A stretch of DNA of 64,000 bases, from NCBI RefSeq assembly GCF_900113015.1, contig NZ_FONV01000013.1, positions 62,001 through 126,000 on the forward strand, in the 5' to 3' direction. The stretch is from Actinoplanes philippinensis. GTDB taxonomy: Bacteria; Actinomycetota; Actinomycetes; Mycobacteriales; Micromonosporaceae. Each line of letters opens with the position of its first letter. The first letter of the stretch is position 1. The notes beneath the pieces were generated by a model. The model was not told the DNA's origin, searched no databases, and saw only the letters and a list, made by a program, of their open reading frames with translations. The translations under genes were made by a program, and so were the position numbers. Positions 32,317-41,048 of this stretch are shown here, piece by piece.

Positions 32317-32989
32317 CCGAGCGGCGGCGGCCGGTGTAGAACGGCACCTCCTCGCGGACGTGCAGCCGCGCCTTCGAGGCCCGCAGGTCACGCATCAGGT
32401 CGACGATCCGGTGCAGCTCGTCGGCCTCGAACGCGAGCATCCACTCGTAGTCGCCGAGCGCGAACGACGCCACCGTGTTGGCGCGGACGTCCGGGTACGG
32501 CCGGGCCATCTGCCCGTGCTCGGCCAGCATCGCGCGCCGCTCCTCGTCGGGCAGCACATACCAGTCGTACGAGCGGACGAACGGGTAGACGCACAGGTAG
32601 GCGCGGGGGTCCTCGCCGGCGAGGAAGGCCGGCAGGTGGCTGCGGTTGAACTCGGCCGGGCGGTGCAGCGCCATCTGCGACCAGACCGGCTCCAGGTGGC
32701 GGCCCAGCGCGGTGCGGCGGAACAGCCCGTAGGCGTCCTGCAGCGCGTCCGACGAGCTGGAGTGCCACCACACCATGATGTCGGCGTCGGCGCGCAGGCC
32801 GGACACGTCGTAGGTGCCGCGGATCGTCACATCCTTGCCCGCGAGCTGCTCGAACAGCCCGTCGACCTCACCGGCCACCTCGTCGCGCAGCGCCGGCAGC
32901 GGCGACGACACCCGGAAGACCGACCACATCGTGTAGCGGATCGTCGCGTTCAGCTCTTTGATCCGGGAAGCATTCGTCTGCTCGGTCAT
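32288..32989 (-). CDS. hemQ: Coproheme decarboxylase HemQ/ChdC
   Basis: This 233-residue chlorite-dismutase-family protein converts coproheme to heme b in the Gram-positive pathway. The N-terminal half has IRYTMWSVFRVSSPLP and ADIMVWWHSSSSDALQDAY. The C-terminal half carries RSYDWYVLPDEERRAMLAEHG, where Tyr and Trp near the porphyrin are conserved, and FALGDYEWMLAFEADELHRIVDLMRDLR. Its ATG is immediately after the hemY stop with no gap. The 3' end overlaps the convergent GNAT gene by 29 bp. Confidence 0.95.
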   Translation of the reverse strand: MTEQTNASRIKELNATIRYTMWSVFRVSSPLPALRDEVAGEVDGLFEQLAGKDVTIRGTYDVSGLRADADIMVWWHSSSSDALQDAYGLFRRTALGRHLEPVWSQMALHRPAEFNRSHLPAFLAGEDPRAYLCVYPFVRSYDWYVLPDEERRAMLAEHGQMARPYPDVRANTVASFALGDYEWMLAFEADELHRIVDLMRDLRASKARLHVREEVPFYTGRRRSVTELVANLP

Positions 32990-34366
32990 CTAGTTTCCCT
33001 CCAGGAACCTGTACACATCGTCCGCCGCACGCTCGCCACTGGCCACACACGCCGGGATGCCGACACCGTCGAAGGCCGCCCCGGCCAGCGCCAACCCCTC
33101 CGGCAGCCCGGCACGCAGCCGCGCCACCCGGTCGGCGTGACCCGGCGCATACTGCGGGAGGCCGCCGCCCCAGCGCTGCACCCACGAGTCCACCGGCGCG
33201 GGCAGCTCGGCACCGATCAGCTCACCCAGCTCCCGCCGGGCCACGGCCAGCAGCGACGCGTCGTCGAGCTGCAGCCGATCCTCCTCGCCGGCCCGCCCCA
33301 GCGACACCCGCACCACCACCGGGCCGGGCTCCCGCGCCAGATGCGGCCACTTGGTGGTGAAGAAGGTGGCCGCCTTGACCAGGGTGCCCTCGCCCGGCGG
33401 CACCAGGAATCCGGACAGGTCCGGCAGCGTGGCCCCGGCCGGCAGGGCCATCGCGGCGAGCGCGACGCTCGCGTAGGCCAGCTCCCCCACCGCGGGGTCG
33501 CCGAGCAACCGCGCCGCGGGCGACGCGGGAACGGCGAGAACCACCGCGTCCACCTCATCCACCCCCGGCGACGGCGCAGAACCAAAGATCAACTTCCAAC
33601 GGCCCGCAGGCGTACGGGAAAGCTCGCGCACCGGCAGCCCCAGCACCACACGAGCCCCCGCCGCCGACGCGGCGGCATCGACCAGACGGCTCATCCCGTC
33701 GCCCACCGCCGCGAAGACCGGCCGCCCCGGGACCCGCCGGCTGCGCGCCTGCGCCGCCCGGACCGCCCCGGCCAGGGTGTGCTCGGTCTCCGCCGTGGCC
33801 GCGAGCTGCGGCATCGTCACGCGCAGGGACAGCCGGTCGGCGCGTCCCGCATACACCCCGCCGAGCATCGGGTCGACCAGCCGGTCCACCACCTCGTCGC
33901 CGTACCGCTCGCGAACCAGCTCACCGACCGCCACGTCGGCGCCCGGGGCGAGCAGCGGACGGCCGCGGTCCACATCGGCGCCGCTCGCCGGCAGGGCCAC
34001 ACCGTCCAGCGCGGACAGGTCGCCGGGCACGCCGACCAGGGTGCCGCCCGGGATCGGCGTCAGCCGGCCACCGATCGCCAGCGCGGCAGGACGGGCCGCC
34101 GGATGCACCAGCGCCTCCCCCAGCCCCAGGCGCCGCGCGAACGCGACAGCCGCCGACTCGGCGCCGTCGGACCCACTGGCCAGGAACGACTCGGCGCCCC
34201 GCTCGACCCGGCGGCCGCCCAGCTCACCGGTGTGGAGCTTGCCACCCAGGGCGGGGCTCCCCTCGAACACCACGATCTCGGTCCCGGACGGGGTGAGATC
34301 CCGCAGCCGCACCGCCGCCGCCAGGCCCGCGATGCCGCCGCCGATGACCGCGATCCGCTTCCGCAC
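32990..34366 (-). CDS. hemY: Coproporphyrinogen III / protoporphyrinogen oxidase
   Basis: This 458-residue FAD flavoprotein oxidises coproporphyrinogen III in the coproporphyrin-dependent heme route. The N-terminal dinucleotide fold KRIAVIGGGIAGLAAAVRLRD is followed by EIVVFEGSPALGGKLHT. The C-terminal GLALAGAAFDGVGIPACVASGERAADDVYRFL closes the FAD site. GTG 34366 is chosen because GGGAG is 10 nt upstream; GTG 34375 and 34390 are also in frame. It lies between hemE (124-bp gap with a 7-bp hairpin) and hemQ (adjacent). cpfC (ferrochelatase) is not in the window. Confidence 0.93.
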   Translation of the reverse strand: MRKRIAVIGGGIAGLAAAVRLRDLTPSGTEIVVFEGSPALGGKLHTGELGGRRVERGAESFLASGSDGAESAAVAFARRLGLGEALVHPAARPAALAIGGRLTPIPGGTLVGVPGDLSALDGVALPASGADVDRGRPLLAPGADVAVGELVRERYGDEVVDRLVDPMLGGVYAGRADRLSLRVTMPQLAATAETEHTLAGAVRAAQARSRRVPGRPVFAAVGDGMSRLVDAAASAAGARVVLGLPVRELSRTPAGRWKLIFGSAPSPGVDEVDAVVLAVPASPAARLLGDPAVGELAYASVALAAMALPAGATLPDLSGFLVPPGEGTLVKAATFFTTKWPHLAREPGPVVVRVSLGRAGEEDRLQLDDASLLAVARRELGELIGAELPAPVDSWVQRWGGGLPQYAPGHADRVARLRAGLPEGLALAGAAFDGVGIPACVASGERAADDVYRFLEGN

Positions 34367-34490
34367 GCTCTTCACACTCCCAGGTCGCACCCGGCGCCGC
34401 CCACCGGGGTCCGCCGCTGTGACGCCGCACGGCCGGTCCGGTGTCCGGCCGGCTGAATCCTGGCCCCGGCCGGGCCCGGGCGACAGGGTC

Positions 34491-35525
34491 TCAGGACCCG
34501 GAAACCTCGTGCACCAGCGCGACCAGCCGGGTCAGCACCTCCGGGTCGGTCTCCGGCATGACGCCGTGGCCCAGGTTGAAGACGTGCCCGGCCGCCGACT
34601 CGCCCTGCCGCAGGACGCGGCGTGTCTCCCGCTCGACGGTCTCCCAGCCGGCGAAGAGGATCGCCGGGTCCAGGTTGCCCTGCACCGCGCGGTCCGGGCC
34701 GACGCGGCGGGCCGCCTCGTCGAGCGGGGTGCGCCAGTCCACACCGACCACGTCGGCGCCGGCCTCGCCCATCGCCTCCAGCAGCACCGCGGTGCCGACA
34801 CCGAAGTGGATCCGCGGGACGCCGGCGCCGAGCAGCCCGTTGAGCACCTTGGCCGAGTGCGGCATCACGTAGCGCCGGTAGTCGGCCTCGGACAGCGCGC
34901 CGGCCCACGAGTCGAACAGCTGGACCGCGCTCACCCCGGCGTCGACCTGGACGCGCAGGAACGTCAGCGTGATGTCGGCGAGGCGGGCCAGCAGGGCGTT
35001 CCACAGGTCGGGCGCCCCGTACATCATCGCCTTGGTCTTGAGGTAGGTCCGTGAGGGACCGCCCTCGATGAGGTAGCTGGCCAGCGTGAACGGCGCGCCG
35101 GCGAAGCCGATCAGGGGGGTCTCGCCGAGCTCGGCGACCAGCAGCTTGATCGCCTCGGTGACGAAGTCGACGTCGGCCGGGACCAGCTCGCGCAGCCGGG
35201 CCAGGTCGGACTCGGCCCGGATCGGCTCGGCGACCACCGGGCCGGTGCCGGCCACGATGTCCAGATCGATGCCGGCCGCGGCGATCGGCACCACGATGTC
35301 GCTGAAGAAGATCGCCGCGTCGACGTTGTACCGGCGCACCGGCTGCAGGGTGATCTCGGTGACCAGATCCGGCCGCCGGCAGGACTCGAGCATGCCCACG
35401 CCCTCGCGGATCTTGCGGTACTCCGGCAGCGATCGCCCGGCCTGCCGCATGAACCAGACCGGCGTCCGCGTAACGGGCAGACCACGACACGCCCGGACGA
35501 AGGGGGAATCCTCGAGAACCGTCAC
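34491..35525 (-). CDS. hemE: Uroporphyrinogen decarboxylase
   Basis: This 344-residue enzyme decarboxylates uroporphyrinogen III to coproporphyrinogen III. The signature VWFMRQAGRSLPEYRKIRE is present near the N-terminus, as are AAIFFSDIVVPIAAAGIDLDI (catalytic Asp), IGFAGAPFTLASYLIEGG and PRIHFGVGTAVLLEAMGEAG. It is the first gene of the heme cluster on the minus strand. GTG 35525 is the expected start. Upstream, CACGAT followed by six bases may be a leaderless -10. It is divergent from the DUF3000 gene. Confidence 0.95.
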   Translation of the reverse strand: MTVLEDSPFVRACRGLPVTRTPVWFMRQAGRSLPEYRKIREGVGMLESCRRPDLVTEITLQPVRRYNVDAAIFFSDIVVPIAAAGIDLDIVAGTGPVVAEPIRAESDLARLRELVPADVDFVTEAIKLLVAELGETPLIGFAGAPFTLASYLIEGGPSRTYLKTKAMMYGAPDLWNALLARLADITLTFLRVQVDAGVSAVQLFDSWAGALSEADYRRYVMPHSAKVLNGLLGAGVPRIHFGVGTAVLLEAMGEAGADVVGVDWRTPLDEAARRVGPDRAVQGNLDPAILFAGWETVERETRRVLRQGESAAGHVFNLGHGVMPETDPEVLTRLVALVHEVSGS

Positions 35526-35595
35526 CGGGACATCGTGCCACGCGAGTGAATCGTCCCGGCGGCGCGCCGAGCACGGGACGGCGGCGAGATCGGCA

Positions 35596-35601
35596 TAGGC
35601 T
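35596..35601 (+). promoter_or_regulatory. Candidate leaderless -10 of the DUF3000 gene
   Basis: TAGGCT, 6 nt before the ATG at 35608. Confidence 0.45.
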
Positions 35602-35607
35602 GCCCCC

Positions 35608-36174
35608 ATGGCGTCCCCCTCCGCTGCCCCCGAGGCGTTCACCCGCGCCGTGGCCGGGTTGCGCGCGGAGTCGCCGCGGCCGGAGATCCTGCTCGAGGAG
35701 ATCGCCGCGCCCCAGCGGCTCGCGCCGTACGCGTTCGCCCTCAGCGCCACCGTGCTCCGTGCCGGTGACGAGGTGGCGAGCGGCCGGCTCATCCTGCTGC
35801 ACGACCCGGCCGGGCACGACGCCTGGCGCGGGGACCTGCGGCTGGTCACCCTGATCACGGCGGAGCTGGAGGACGATCTGGCCTCCGACCCGCTGCTGCC
35901 GGCGGTGGCCTGGACCTGGCTGACCGACGGGCTGGACCAGCACGCGGCGGCCTACACGGCGATCGGCGGCACCGTCACGCAGACGGCGTCGACCCGGTTC
36001 GGCGAGCTGGCCGGCCCGGACCCCACCGCCGATCTGGAGGTCCGCGCGTCGTGGACGCCGACCTCCGGCGACTTCGGCGCGCACCTGCGGGGCTGGCTGG
36101 CGATGCTCGCCTCGACGGCCGGCCTGCCACCGCCCGGGGTGGCCTCGTTGAGCGACCGCCAGCTGCGCGTCTGA
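35608..36174 (+). CDS. DUF3000 protein
   Basis: This 188-residue conserved actinobacterial protein is soluble. Its hallmark is the PEILLEEIAAPQRLAPYAFALSATV stretch and the acidic DLRLVTLITAELEDDLASDPLLPAVAWTWLTDGL stretch. The remaining sequence, VRASWTPTSGDFGAHLRGWLAMLAST, forms a C-terminal helical part. The function is unknown; it is regularly found near hemE and RNase D-like genes in actinomycetes, as here. It is convergent with the S1C protease gene, 8 bp away. Confidence 0.85.
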   Translation: MASPSAAPEAFTRAVAGLRAESPRPEILLEEIAAPQRLAPYAFALSATVLRAGDEVASGRLILLHDPAGHDAWRGDLRLVTLITAELEDDLASDPLLPAVAWTWLTDGLDQHAAAYTAIGGTVTQTASTRFGELAGPDPTADLEVRASWTPTSGDFGAHLRGWLAMLASTAGLPPPGVASLSDRQLRV

Positions 36175-36182
36175 CAGCGGCG

Positions 36183-37178
36183 TCAGCCGTTTCCGCAGGC
36201 CTCCAGGGCCTCGCAGGCCACCTCGATCGGGATGGCCAGGCCGATGCCCTCGGCGTCGCGGGCCTTCGCCGTGGCGATGCCGACCACCTCGCGGCTGGAG
36301 TTGACCACCGGCCCGCCGGAGTTGCCGGGGTTGATCGGGGCGTCGAACTGGATCGTCGGCCCGTCCTCGGTGTTGCGGAACGCGCTGATCACGCCGGTGG
36401 TGACCGAGTCCTCCAGGCCGAGCGGCGCGCCCGCGACCAGCACCTGCTGGCCGGACTTGACGTCTCCGGCGGCGATCCCGAGCGCCTTGATCTCCCGGTT
36501 GGCGCGCAGCAGCGCCAGGTCCTTCTCCTGGTCGACCTTGACGATGGTCGCGGTGATCCGGGTGTTGCCGCGTTCCAGCGCCACCTGCCGCTCGCCGTCG
36601 CCGAAGATCTCCTCCACCACGTGGAAGTTGGTGAACAGGCTGGTCCGGCCGTTGGCCTCGCTGACCGCGAAGGCGGTGCCGGTGAACTCGCCGGCCCGCA
36701 CCCGGAAGACGCTGGGCAGCACGTCCTCGGCGATGCCCTGCGAGTCGAAGTTGGCGGAGGTCTGCTGCTTCTCGAGTTTCTCGACGCGGTCCTTGGAGGC
36801 GTTCACCGTGTCGGCGATCTCGTTGTTGTTCTGGATGATGGTCTCCACCCGGAACGCCTGCCAGCCGGTGACCAGGACCAGCGCCGTGACCAGTCCGAAC
36901 AGCGCCGGCTTGTACCTGTTCTTGCGCTCGCGGGGCTCCGGCGGGGTGTAGGCCGCCTGGTACTGCTGCTGCGGCGCCTCGTAAACCGGCTGCTGGTACT
37001 GGTACTGCGGCTGCTGGTACTCGGCCTGCTGGTACTGGGGCTGCTGATACTGGTACTGCTGCTGAGGTTGCGGTTGCGCCCACGGGTCCTGCGCCTGGTA
37101 CAGCTCCTCCCGCCAGTCCCATTCCTGGGCACGGCGCCCACCGTTGGCTGGCGTGAAGGGCTCGAACGGGCTGGACAT
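36183..37178 (-). CDS. Membrane-anchored S1C (HtrA-like) serine protease
   Basis: This 331-residue protein has a cytosolic N-terminal region rich in Gln/Tyr/Pro repeats (YQQPQYQ-type, residues 40-80). One membrane helix ALFGLVTALVLVTGWQAF follows, then a coiled linker NEIADTVNASKDRVEKLEK and an extracellular trypsin-like domain. The catalytic His is in LFTNFHVVEE, the Asp in KDLALLRANRE and the Ser in NPGNSGGPVVNSS. There is no PDZ domain after the protease. The N-terminal low-complexity tail recalls those of the paralogous proteins at 38726 and 43238. ATG 37178 is used; GGGAGG lies 10-12 nt upstream. Confidence 0.88.
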   Translation of the reverse strand: MSSPFEPFTPANGGRRAQEWDWREELYQAQDPWAQPQPQQQYQYQQPQYQQAEYQQPQYQYQQPVYEAPQQQYQAAYTPPEPRERKNRYKPALFGLVTALVLVTGWQAFRVETIIQNNNEIADTVNASKDRVEKLEKQQTSANFDSQGIAEDVLPSVFRVRAGEFTGTAFAVSEANGRTSLFTNFHVVEEIFGDGERQVALERGNTRITATIVKVDQEKDLALLRANREIKALGIAAGDVKSGQQVLVAGAPLGLEDSVTTGVISAFRNTEDGPTIQFDAPINPGNSGGPVVNSSREVVGIATAKARDAEGIGLAIPIEVACEALEACGNG

Positions 37179-37312
37179 ACGGCGCGGCCTCCCGGTGGTC
37201 TCGGCGCTGCGACAGGTGGTACGGACCGGAGCGGCAAACGGATGAACCCCCCGGAAGATCGAGAATCGACGCGCCGGGAGCCCTGCTGCGCACAGCGGGG
37301 GTGCTACCCCCG

Positions 37313-37318
37313 TACGGT
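37313..37318 (+). promoter_or_regulatory. Candidate leaderless -10 of the RNase D-like gene
   Basis: TACGGT, 6 nt before GTG 37325. It favours this start over the in-frame GTG at 37301. Confidence 0.45.
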
Positions 37319-37324
37319 TACGGA

Positions 37325-38632
37325 GTGACCGACGAAGCACCCCTGCGCCGTCGGGACTCGCCGGACACGGCAGGGGACGGACCGCACCTTGTGCCGCCCG
37401 ACCCGACATCTGGCGGTCCCGAGGATTCCCGCCCCGCGACACCCCTGACCGCCCCGCGTGACGGCACGCCCGCCCCGGTCGAGACCGCAGCCGAGTTGGC
37501 CGAGGTGGTCTCCCGGATGGCGGCCGGCACCGGCCCGATCGCGGTGGACGCCGAGCGCGCGTCCGGATACCGCTACACCCAGCGGGCCTACCTGGTGCAG
37601 CTGCGCCGGGCCGGGTCCGGCACCGTGCTGATCGATCCCCTGCCGCTGGACGATCTGCGCACCCTGGACGCGGCGCTCGCCGACACCGAGTGGGTGTTGC
37701 ACGCCGCCAGCCAGGACCTGCCCTGCCTGGCCGAGCTGGGCATGCGGCCGCGCCGGCTGTTCGACACCGAGCTGGCCGCCCGGCTGGCCGGGTTCGAGCG
37801 GGTGGGGCTGGCCGCGCTGACCGAGCAGTTGCTCGGCTATTCGCTGGAGAAACACCATTCGGCGGCGGACTGGTCGACCCGGCCGCTGCCCGAGTCGTGG
37901 CTGACCTATGCGGCGCTCGACGTGGAGCTGCTCACCGACCTGCGTGACGTGCTCGCCGACGAGCTGGACCGGCAGGACAAGACGGCGTGGGCGGCCGAGG
38001 AGTTCGCCGCCCTGGTCGCCGGCGCGGACCGTCCGCCGCGGGTCCGTCCCGACCCGTGGCGGCGCACCTCGGGCATCCACCGGGTGCGGGGCGCGCGCGC
38101 CCAGTCCCGGGTCCGCGCGCTCTGGTATGCGCGGGACGGGGTGGCCGCCCGCCGTGACTCGGCGCCCGGCCGGGTCCTGCCCGACTCGGCGATCGTCGCC
38201 GCGGCCGAGACGGATCCGAAAGACGAGCGCACCCTGCTCGGCATCCCCGGGTTCGGCGGCCGCTCGGTGCGCCGGCTGGCCCGGATCTGGCTGGACGCGC
38301 TGGACCAGGCCCGGTCCCTGCCGGATGACGCGCTGCCGGTGAACCAGCCGGTCGACGGGCCGCCGCCACCGCACCGCTGGGCCGAGCGCGACCCGATCGC
38401 CGCGGCCCGGCTGGCGCGCTGCCGGGCGGTCGTCGTGCGCACCGCCGACGAGCACAACCTGCCCCCGGAAAATCTGATCAGCCCGGATTTCATCCGCCGC
38501 CTGGCGTGGTCGCCGCCGGACGAGATCACGCCGCGGACGGTGGGCGACACCCTGCTCGGCTTCGGCGCCCGCAACTGGCAGGTCGGCCTGCTCGCCGACC
38601 TGCTGGCGGAGGTTCTGCCCGACCCGGCGTGA
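37325..38632 (+). CDS. rnd: RNase D-like 3'-5' exonuclease with HRDC domain
   Basis: This 435-residue protein begins with a 60-residue disordered head. The DEDD exonuclease domain has GPIAVDAERASGYRY (D-A-E), EWVLHAASQDLPCL (catalytic Asp), LFDTELAARLAGF and LTYAALDVELLTDLRDVL. The HRDC domain, NLPPENLISPDFIRRLAW, is C-terminal. RNase D trims tRNA and other RNA 3' ends. It stands alone, with a strong terminator after it. Confidence 0.9.
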   Translation: MTDEAPLRRRDSPDTAGDGPHLVPPDPTSGGPEDSRPATPLTAPRDGTPAPVETAAELAEVVSRMAAGTGPIAVDAERASGYRYTQRAYLVQLRRAGSGTVLIDPLPLDDLRTLDAALADTEWVLHAASQDLPCLAELGMRPRRLFDTELAARLAGFERVGLAALTEQLLGYSLEKHHSAADWSTRPLPESWLTYAALDVELLTDLRDVLADELDRQDKTAWAAEEFAALVAGADRPPRVRPDPWRRTSGIHRVRGARAQSRVRALWYARDGVAARRDSAPGRVLPDSAIVAAAETDPKDERTLLGIPGFGGRSVRRLARIWLDALDQARSLPDDALPVNQPVDGPPPPHRWAERDPIAAARLARCRAVVVRTADEHNLPPENLISPDFIRRLAWSPPDEITPRTVGDTLLGFGARNWQVGLLADLLAEVLPDPA

Positions 38633-38680
38633 GCCGGCCCGCTCGCCGCGGTCGTCACCAACCCGGCGTGAGTCGACGAG

Positions 38681-38707
38681 GAGCCCGGCCGGACCACGGC
38701 CGGGCTC
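38681..38707. terminator. Bidirectional terminator between rnd and the 38726 gene
   Basis: Perfect 11-bp arms, 38681-38691 and 38697-38707, close a 5-nt loop (GACCA). It sits 48 bp after the rnd stop and 18 bp beyond the stop of the convergent gene. Confidence 0.75.
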
Positions 38708-38725
38708 CGCTTCGTACCCCTGAGG

Positions 38726-39604
38726 TCAGCTCTTGCTCTCGATCTGCGCCCGCAGCTTCGGGAACTCGGCCTTCACCTGCTTGGCCTTCTTGAAGTACCA
38801 CATGACCATGCCGATGCTGCCCTCGTCGGCCCAGGCGCAGACGGCCACGTCGACGCTGCCGGAGGCCTTGGAGTCGCCGCACTTGGCCGCGCCGCCGTAG
38901 GCGCCGGTGCTCACCGCGGTCTGGTTGGTCACGTCGAGGCCGCCCTTGCCGAGCCCGACGAAGATCCCGCCCAGTGTCGGGCCGGGCAGCGGCACGTCCC
39001 GCTCGGCCGCGGCCACCACGACGACGTTCTCCTTGTCGATGTCGCCGTAGAACGCGCTGAACGACTTGCGGACGCCGGGGTCGGCGGCCAGCCCCTCGCG
39101 CATCGTCTCGGCGACGTCGGCGATGTCGGCGTCGGTCAGCTTGGGCCGCCCGCCGAGCTTGGCCGGCTCGGTGAGCCGGATGGTGGCCTTCGGCGCCTCG
39201 GTGGTGGGGGCGGCGGTGGGCGCACTGGTGCTCTCGGTGCGCTTGTCACCGGAGGTGGCCGCGTCGATGGCGTCCCCGGTCTTCTCGGCGGCGTTCTTGC
39301 CGATCAGGTAGAGCGAGGTGACGACGCCGACGCAGAGCACCAGGACGAGGGCCACCACGCTGATCACGATCGGCGTGGTCTTCGACTTCCGCGGCGGCGG
39401 GGGCGGCGGCGGGAAGCCGGGCACGCCGTACTGCGGGACCGCGCCGTACGGCGGCTGCTGGCCGTAGGCGGGCGGCGCCGGGTACGGCGTGGTGGGGTCG
39501 GGCTGCGGAGGGTACGGCGGCGGTGGGGGCGGGCCCCAGCCACCGGGCTGTCCGCTCGCCGGATTGGCGGGGTGGTGCTCACCGAAGTTCGGCGGGTACG
39601 TCAT
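38726..39604 (-). CDS. Pro-rich single-pass membrane protein, paralog A
   Basis: This 292-residue protein has a Pro/Tyr/Gln-rich cytosolic head (PPPPPYPPQPDPTTPYPAPP). One membrane helix TTPIVISVVALVLVLCVGVVTSLYLIG follows, then a Thr/Ala-rich linker and an extracellular domain beginning IRLTEPAKLGGRPKL. It ends SIGMVMWYFKKAKQVKAEFPKLRAQIE. A paralog at 43238 has the same layout and the same GGRPKL and GMVMWxFKKA blocks. Two Cys (AAKCGDS, DVAVCAWAD) could form a disulfide in both. The function is unknown; it is divergent from fadA. Confidence 0.8.
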   Translation of the reverse strand: MTYPPNFGEHHPANPASGQPGGWGPPPPPPYPPQPDPTTPYPAPPAYGQQPPYGAVPQYGVPGFPPPPPPPRKSKTTPIVISVVALVLVLCVGVVTSLYLIGKNAAEKTGDAIDAATSGDKRTESTSAPTAAPTTEAPKATIRLTEPAKLGGRPKLTDADIADVAETMREGLAADPGVRKSFSAFYGDIDKENVVVVAAAERDVPLPGPTLGGIFVGLGKGGLDVTNQTAVSTGAYGGAAKCGDSKASGSVDVAVCAWADEGSIGMVMWYFKKAKQVKAEFPKLRAQIESKS

Positions 39605-39786
39605 CGACGCTCCAGGGATCGCGAAGTCGATGGATCTTATCGGTGCTCAGAGGCCCCGCACGGTCCCTCGACCGGTGAGTTCACACACCCGTCCGGCTGG
39701 TCCCTGGCTTTCCGTTCAGTCCTGGTTCGCGACGCCGATCATGGCGTACGGCCCGCGAATGTGACCTTTTCCCGGAGTCCCTGGCC

Positions 39787-39809
39787 GCTACTAGTTACTG
39801 GCGAGTAGC
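39787..39809. promoter_or_regulatory. Operator-like palindromes upstream of fadA
   Basis: GCTACT at 39787-39792 and AGTAGC at 39804-39809 form a perfect 6-bp inverted repeat. Nested inside is TACT-GGCG-AGTA (39796-39807). It lies 43-65 bp upstream of the fadA GTG and in the only promoter-sized space before fadAB. The geometry fits a TetR-type regulator of fatty-acid degradation, but no regulator gene is nearby. Confidence 0.5.
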
Positions 39810-39851
39810 ATTGCCGACACATTTGGGTTCACGCCCGCAAGGAGGCTTGCT

Positions 39852-41048
39852 GTGCCCCGTGAAGTACGCGAGGTCGTCTTCGTCGACGGCGTCCGCACCC
39901 CGTTCGGCAAGGCGGGCGGCATGTATGCCGAGACCCGCGCCGACGACCTGGTGATCCGCTGTATGCGCGAACTGCTGAAGCGGAATCCCAACCTCCCGCC
40001 GGAGAAGGTGGAGGAGGTCGCGATCGCGGCCACCACCCAGATCGGCGACCAGGGCCTGACCCTCGGCCGGACCGCCGCGCTGCTGTCCGGCCTGCCCAAG
40101 ACCACGCCCGGCTACTCCGTCGACCGGATGTGCGCGGGCGCCATGACCGCCGTGACCAATGTCGCCGGCGGCATCGCGATGGGCGCGTACGACATCGCCA
40201 TCGCCGGTGGCGTCGAGCACATGGGCCGGCACCCGATGGGCGAGGGCGTCGACCCCAACCCGCGGATCCTGGCCGAGAAGCTGGTCGACCCGTCCGCCCT
40301 GGTGATGGGCTCGACCGCGGAGAACCTGCACGACCGTCTCCCGCACATCACCAAGGAGCGGGCCGACGCCTACGGCCTCAATTCCCAGATCAAGACCGCC
40401 AAGGCGTATGCCGACGGCAAGATCCAGCCGGACCTGGTGCCGGTCGCGATCCGCTCGGCAGAGCTGGGCTGGGGCCTGGCCACCGTCGACGAGGCCCCGC
40501 GCCAGACGTCGCTGGAGAAGCTGGCCACCCTGAAGACCCCGTTCCGCCCGCACGGCCGGGTCACCGCCGGCAACGCGGCCGGGCTCAACGACGGCGCCAC
40601 CGCGGCGATCCTTGCCGACGAGGCGACCGCCCGTGAGCTGGGCCTGCCGGTCGCCATGCGGATGGTCTCCTACGCGTTCGTCGGCGTCGAGCCGGAGATC
40701 ATGGGCTACGGCCCGATCCCGTCGACCGAGAAGGCGCTGAAGAAGGCCGGCCTCACCATCGACGACATCGGCCTGTTCGAGCTGAACGAGGCCTTCGCGA
40801 TCCAGGTGCTGGCCTTCCTCGACCACTACGGCATCGCCGACGACGACCCGCGGGTCAACCCGTGGGGCGGCGCGATCGCCATCGGCCACCCGCTCGCGTC
40901 CTCGGCGATCCGCCTGATGACGCAGCTCGCCCGGCAGTTCGCCGAGCGCCCCGACGTCCGCTACGGCATCAACGCCATGTGCATCGGCATCGGCATGGGC
41001 GGCACCGTTATCTGGGAGAACCCGTATTGGGAAGGCGCGGCCAAGTGA
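39852..41048 (+). CDS. fadA: Acetyl-CoA C-acyltransferase (3-ketoacyl-CoA thiolase)
   Basis: This 398-residue thiolase performs the last step of fatty-acid beta-oxidation. The nucleophilic Cys is in DRMCAGAMTAV (near residue 93). GGVEHM, NEAFAIQVLAF, AIAIGHPLASSAIRLM (catalytic His) and CIGIGMGGT (second Cys) are all present. SD GGAGG ends 7 nt before GTG 39852. Its stop overlaps the fadB GTG (GTGA), so the multienzyme complex partners are coupled. A palindromic operator candidate precedes it. Confidence 0.95.
   Translation: MPREVREVVFVDGVRTPFGKAGGMYAETRADDLVIRCMRELLKRNPNLPPEKVEEVAIAATTQIGDQGLTLGRTAALLSGLPKTTPGYSVDRMCAGAMTAVTNVAGGIAMGAYDIAIAGGVEHMGRHPMGEGVDPNPRILAEKLVDPSALVMGSTAENLHDRLPHITKERADAYGLNSQIKTAKAYADGKIQPDLVPVAIRSAELGWGLATVDEAPRQTSLEKLATLKTPFRPHGRVTAGNAAGLNDGATAAILADEATARELGLPVAMRMVSYAFVGVEPEIMGYGPIPSTEKALKKAGLTIDDIGLFELNEAFAIQVLAFLDHYGIADDDPRVNPWGGAIAIGHPLASSAIRLMTQLARQFAERPDVRYGINAMCIGIGMGGTVIWENPYWEGAAK

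Noticed and set aside
34372..37293. 973-codon minus-strand frame
   Set aside because: It is a third-frame reading of hemE and the S1C protease genes, Gly/Arg/Ala-rich and without domains.
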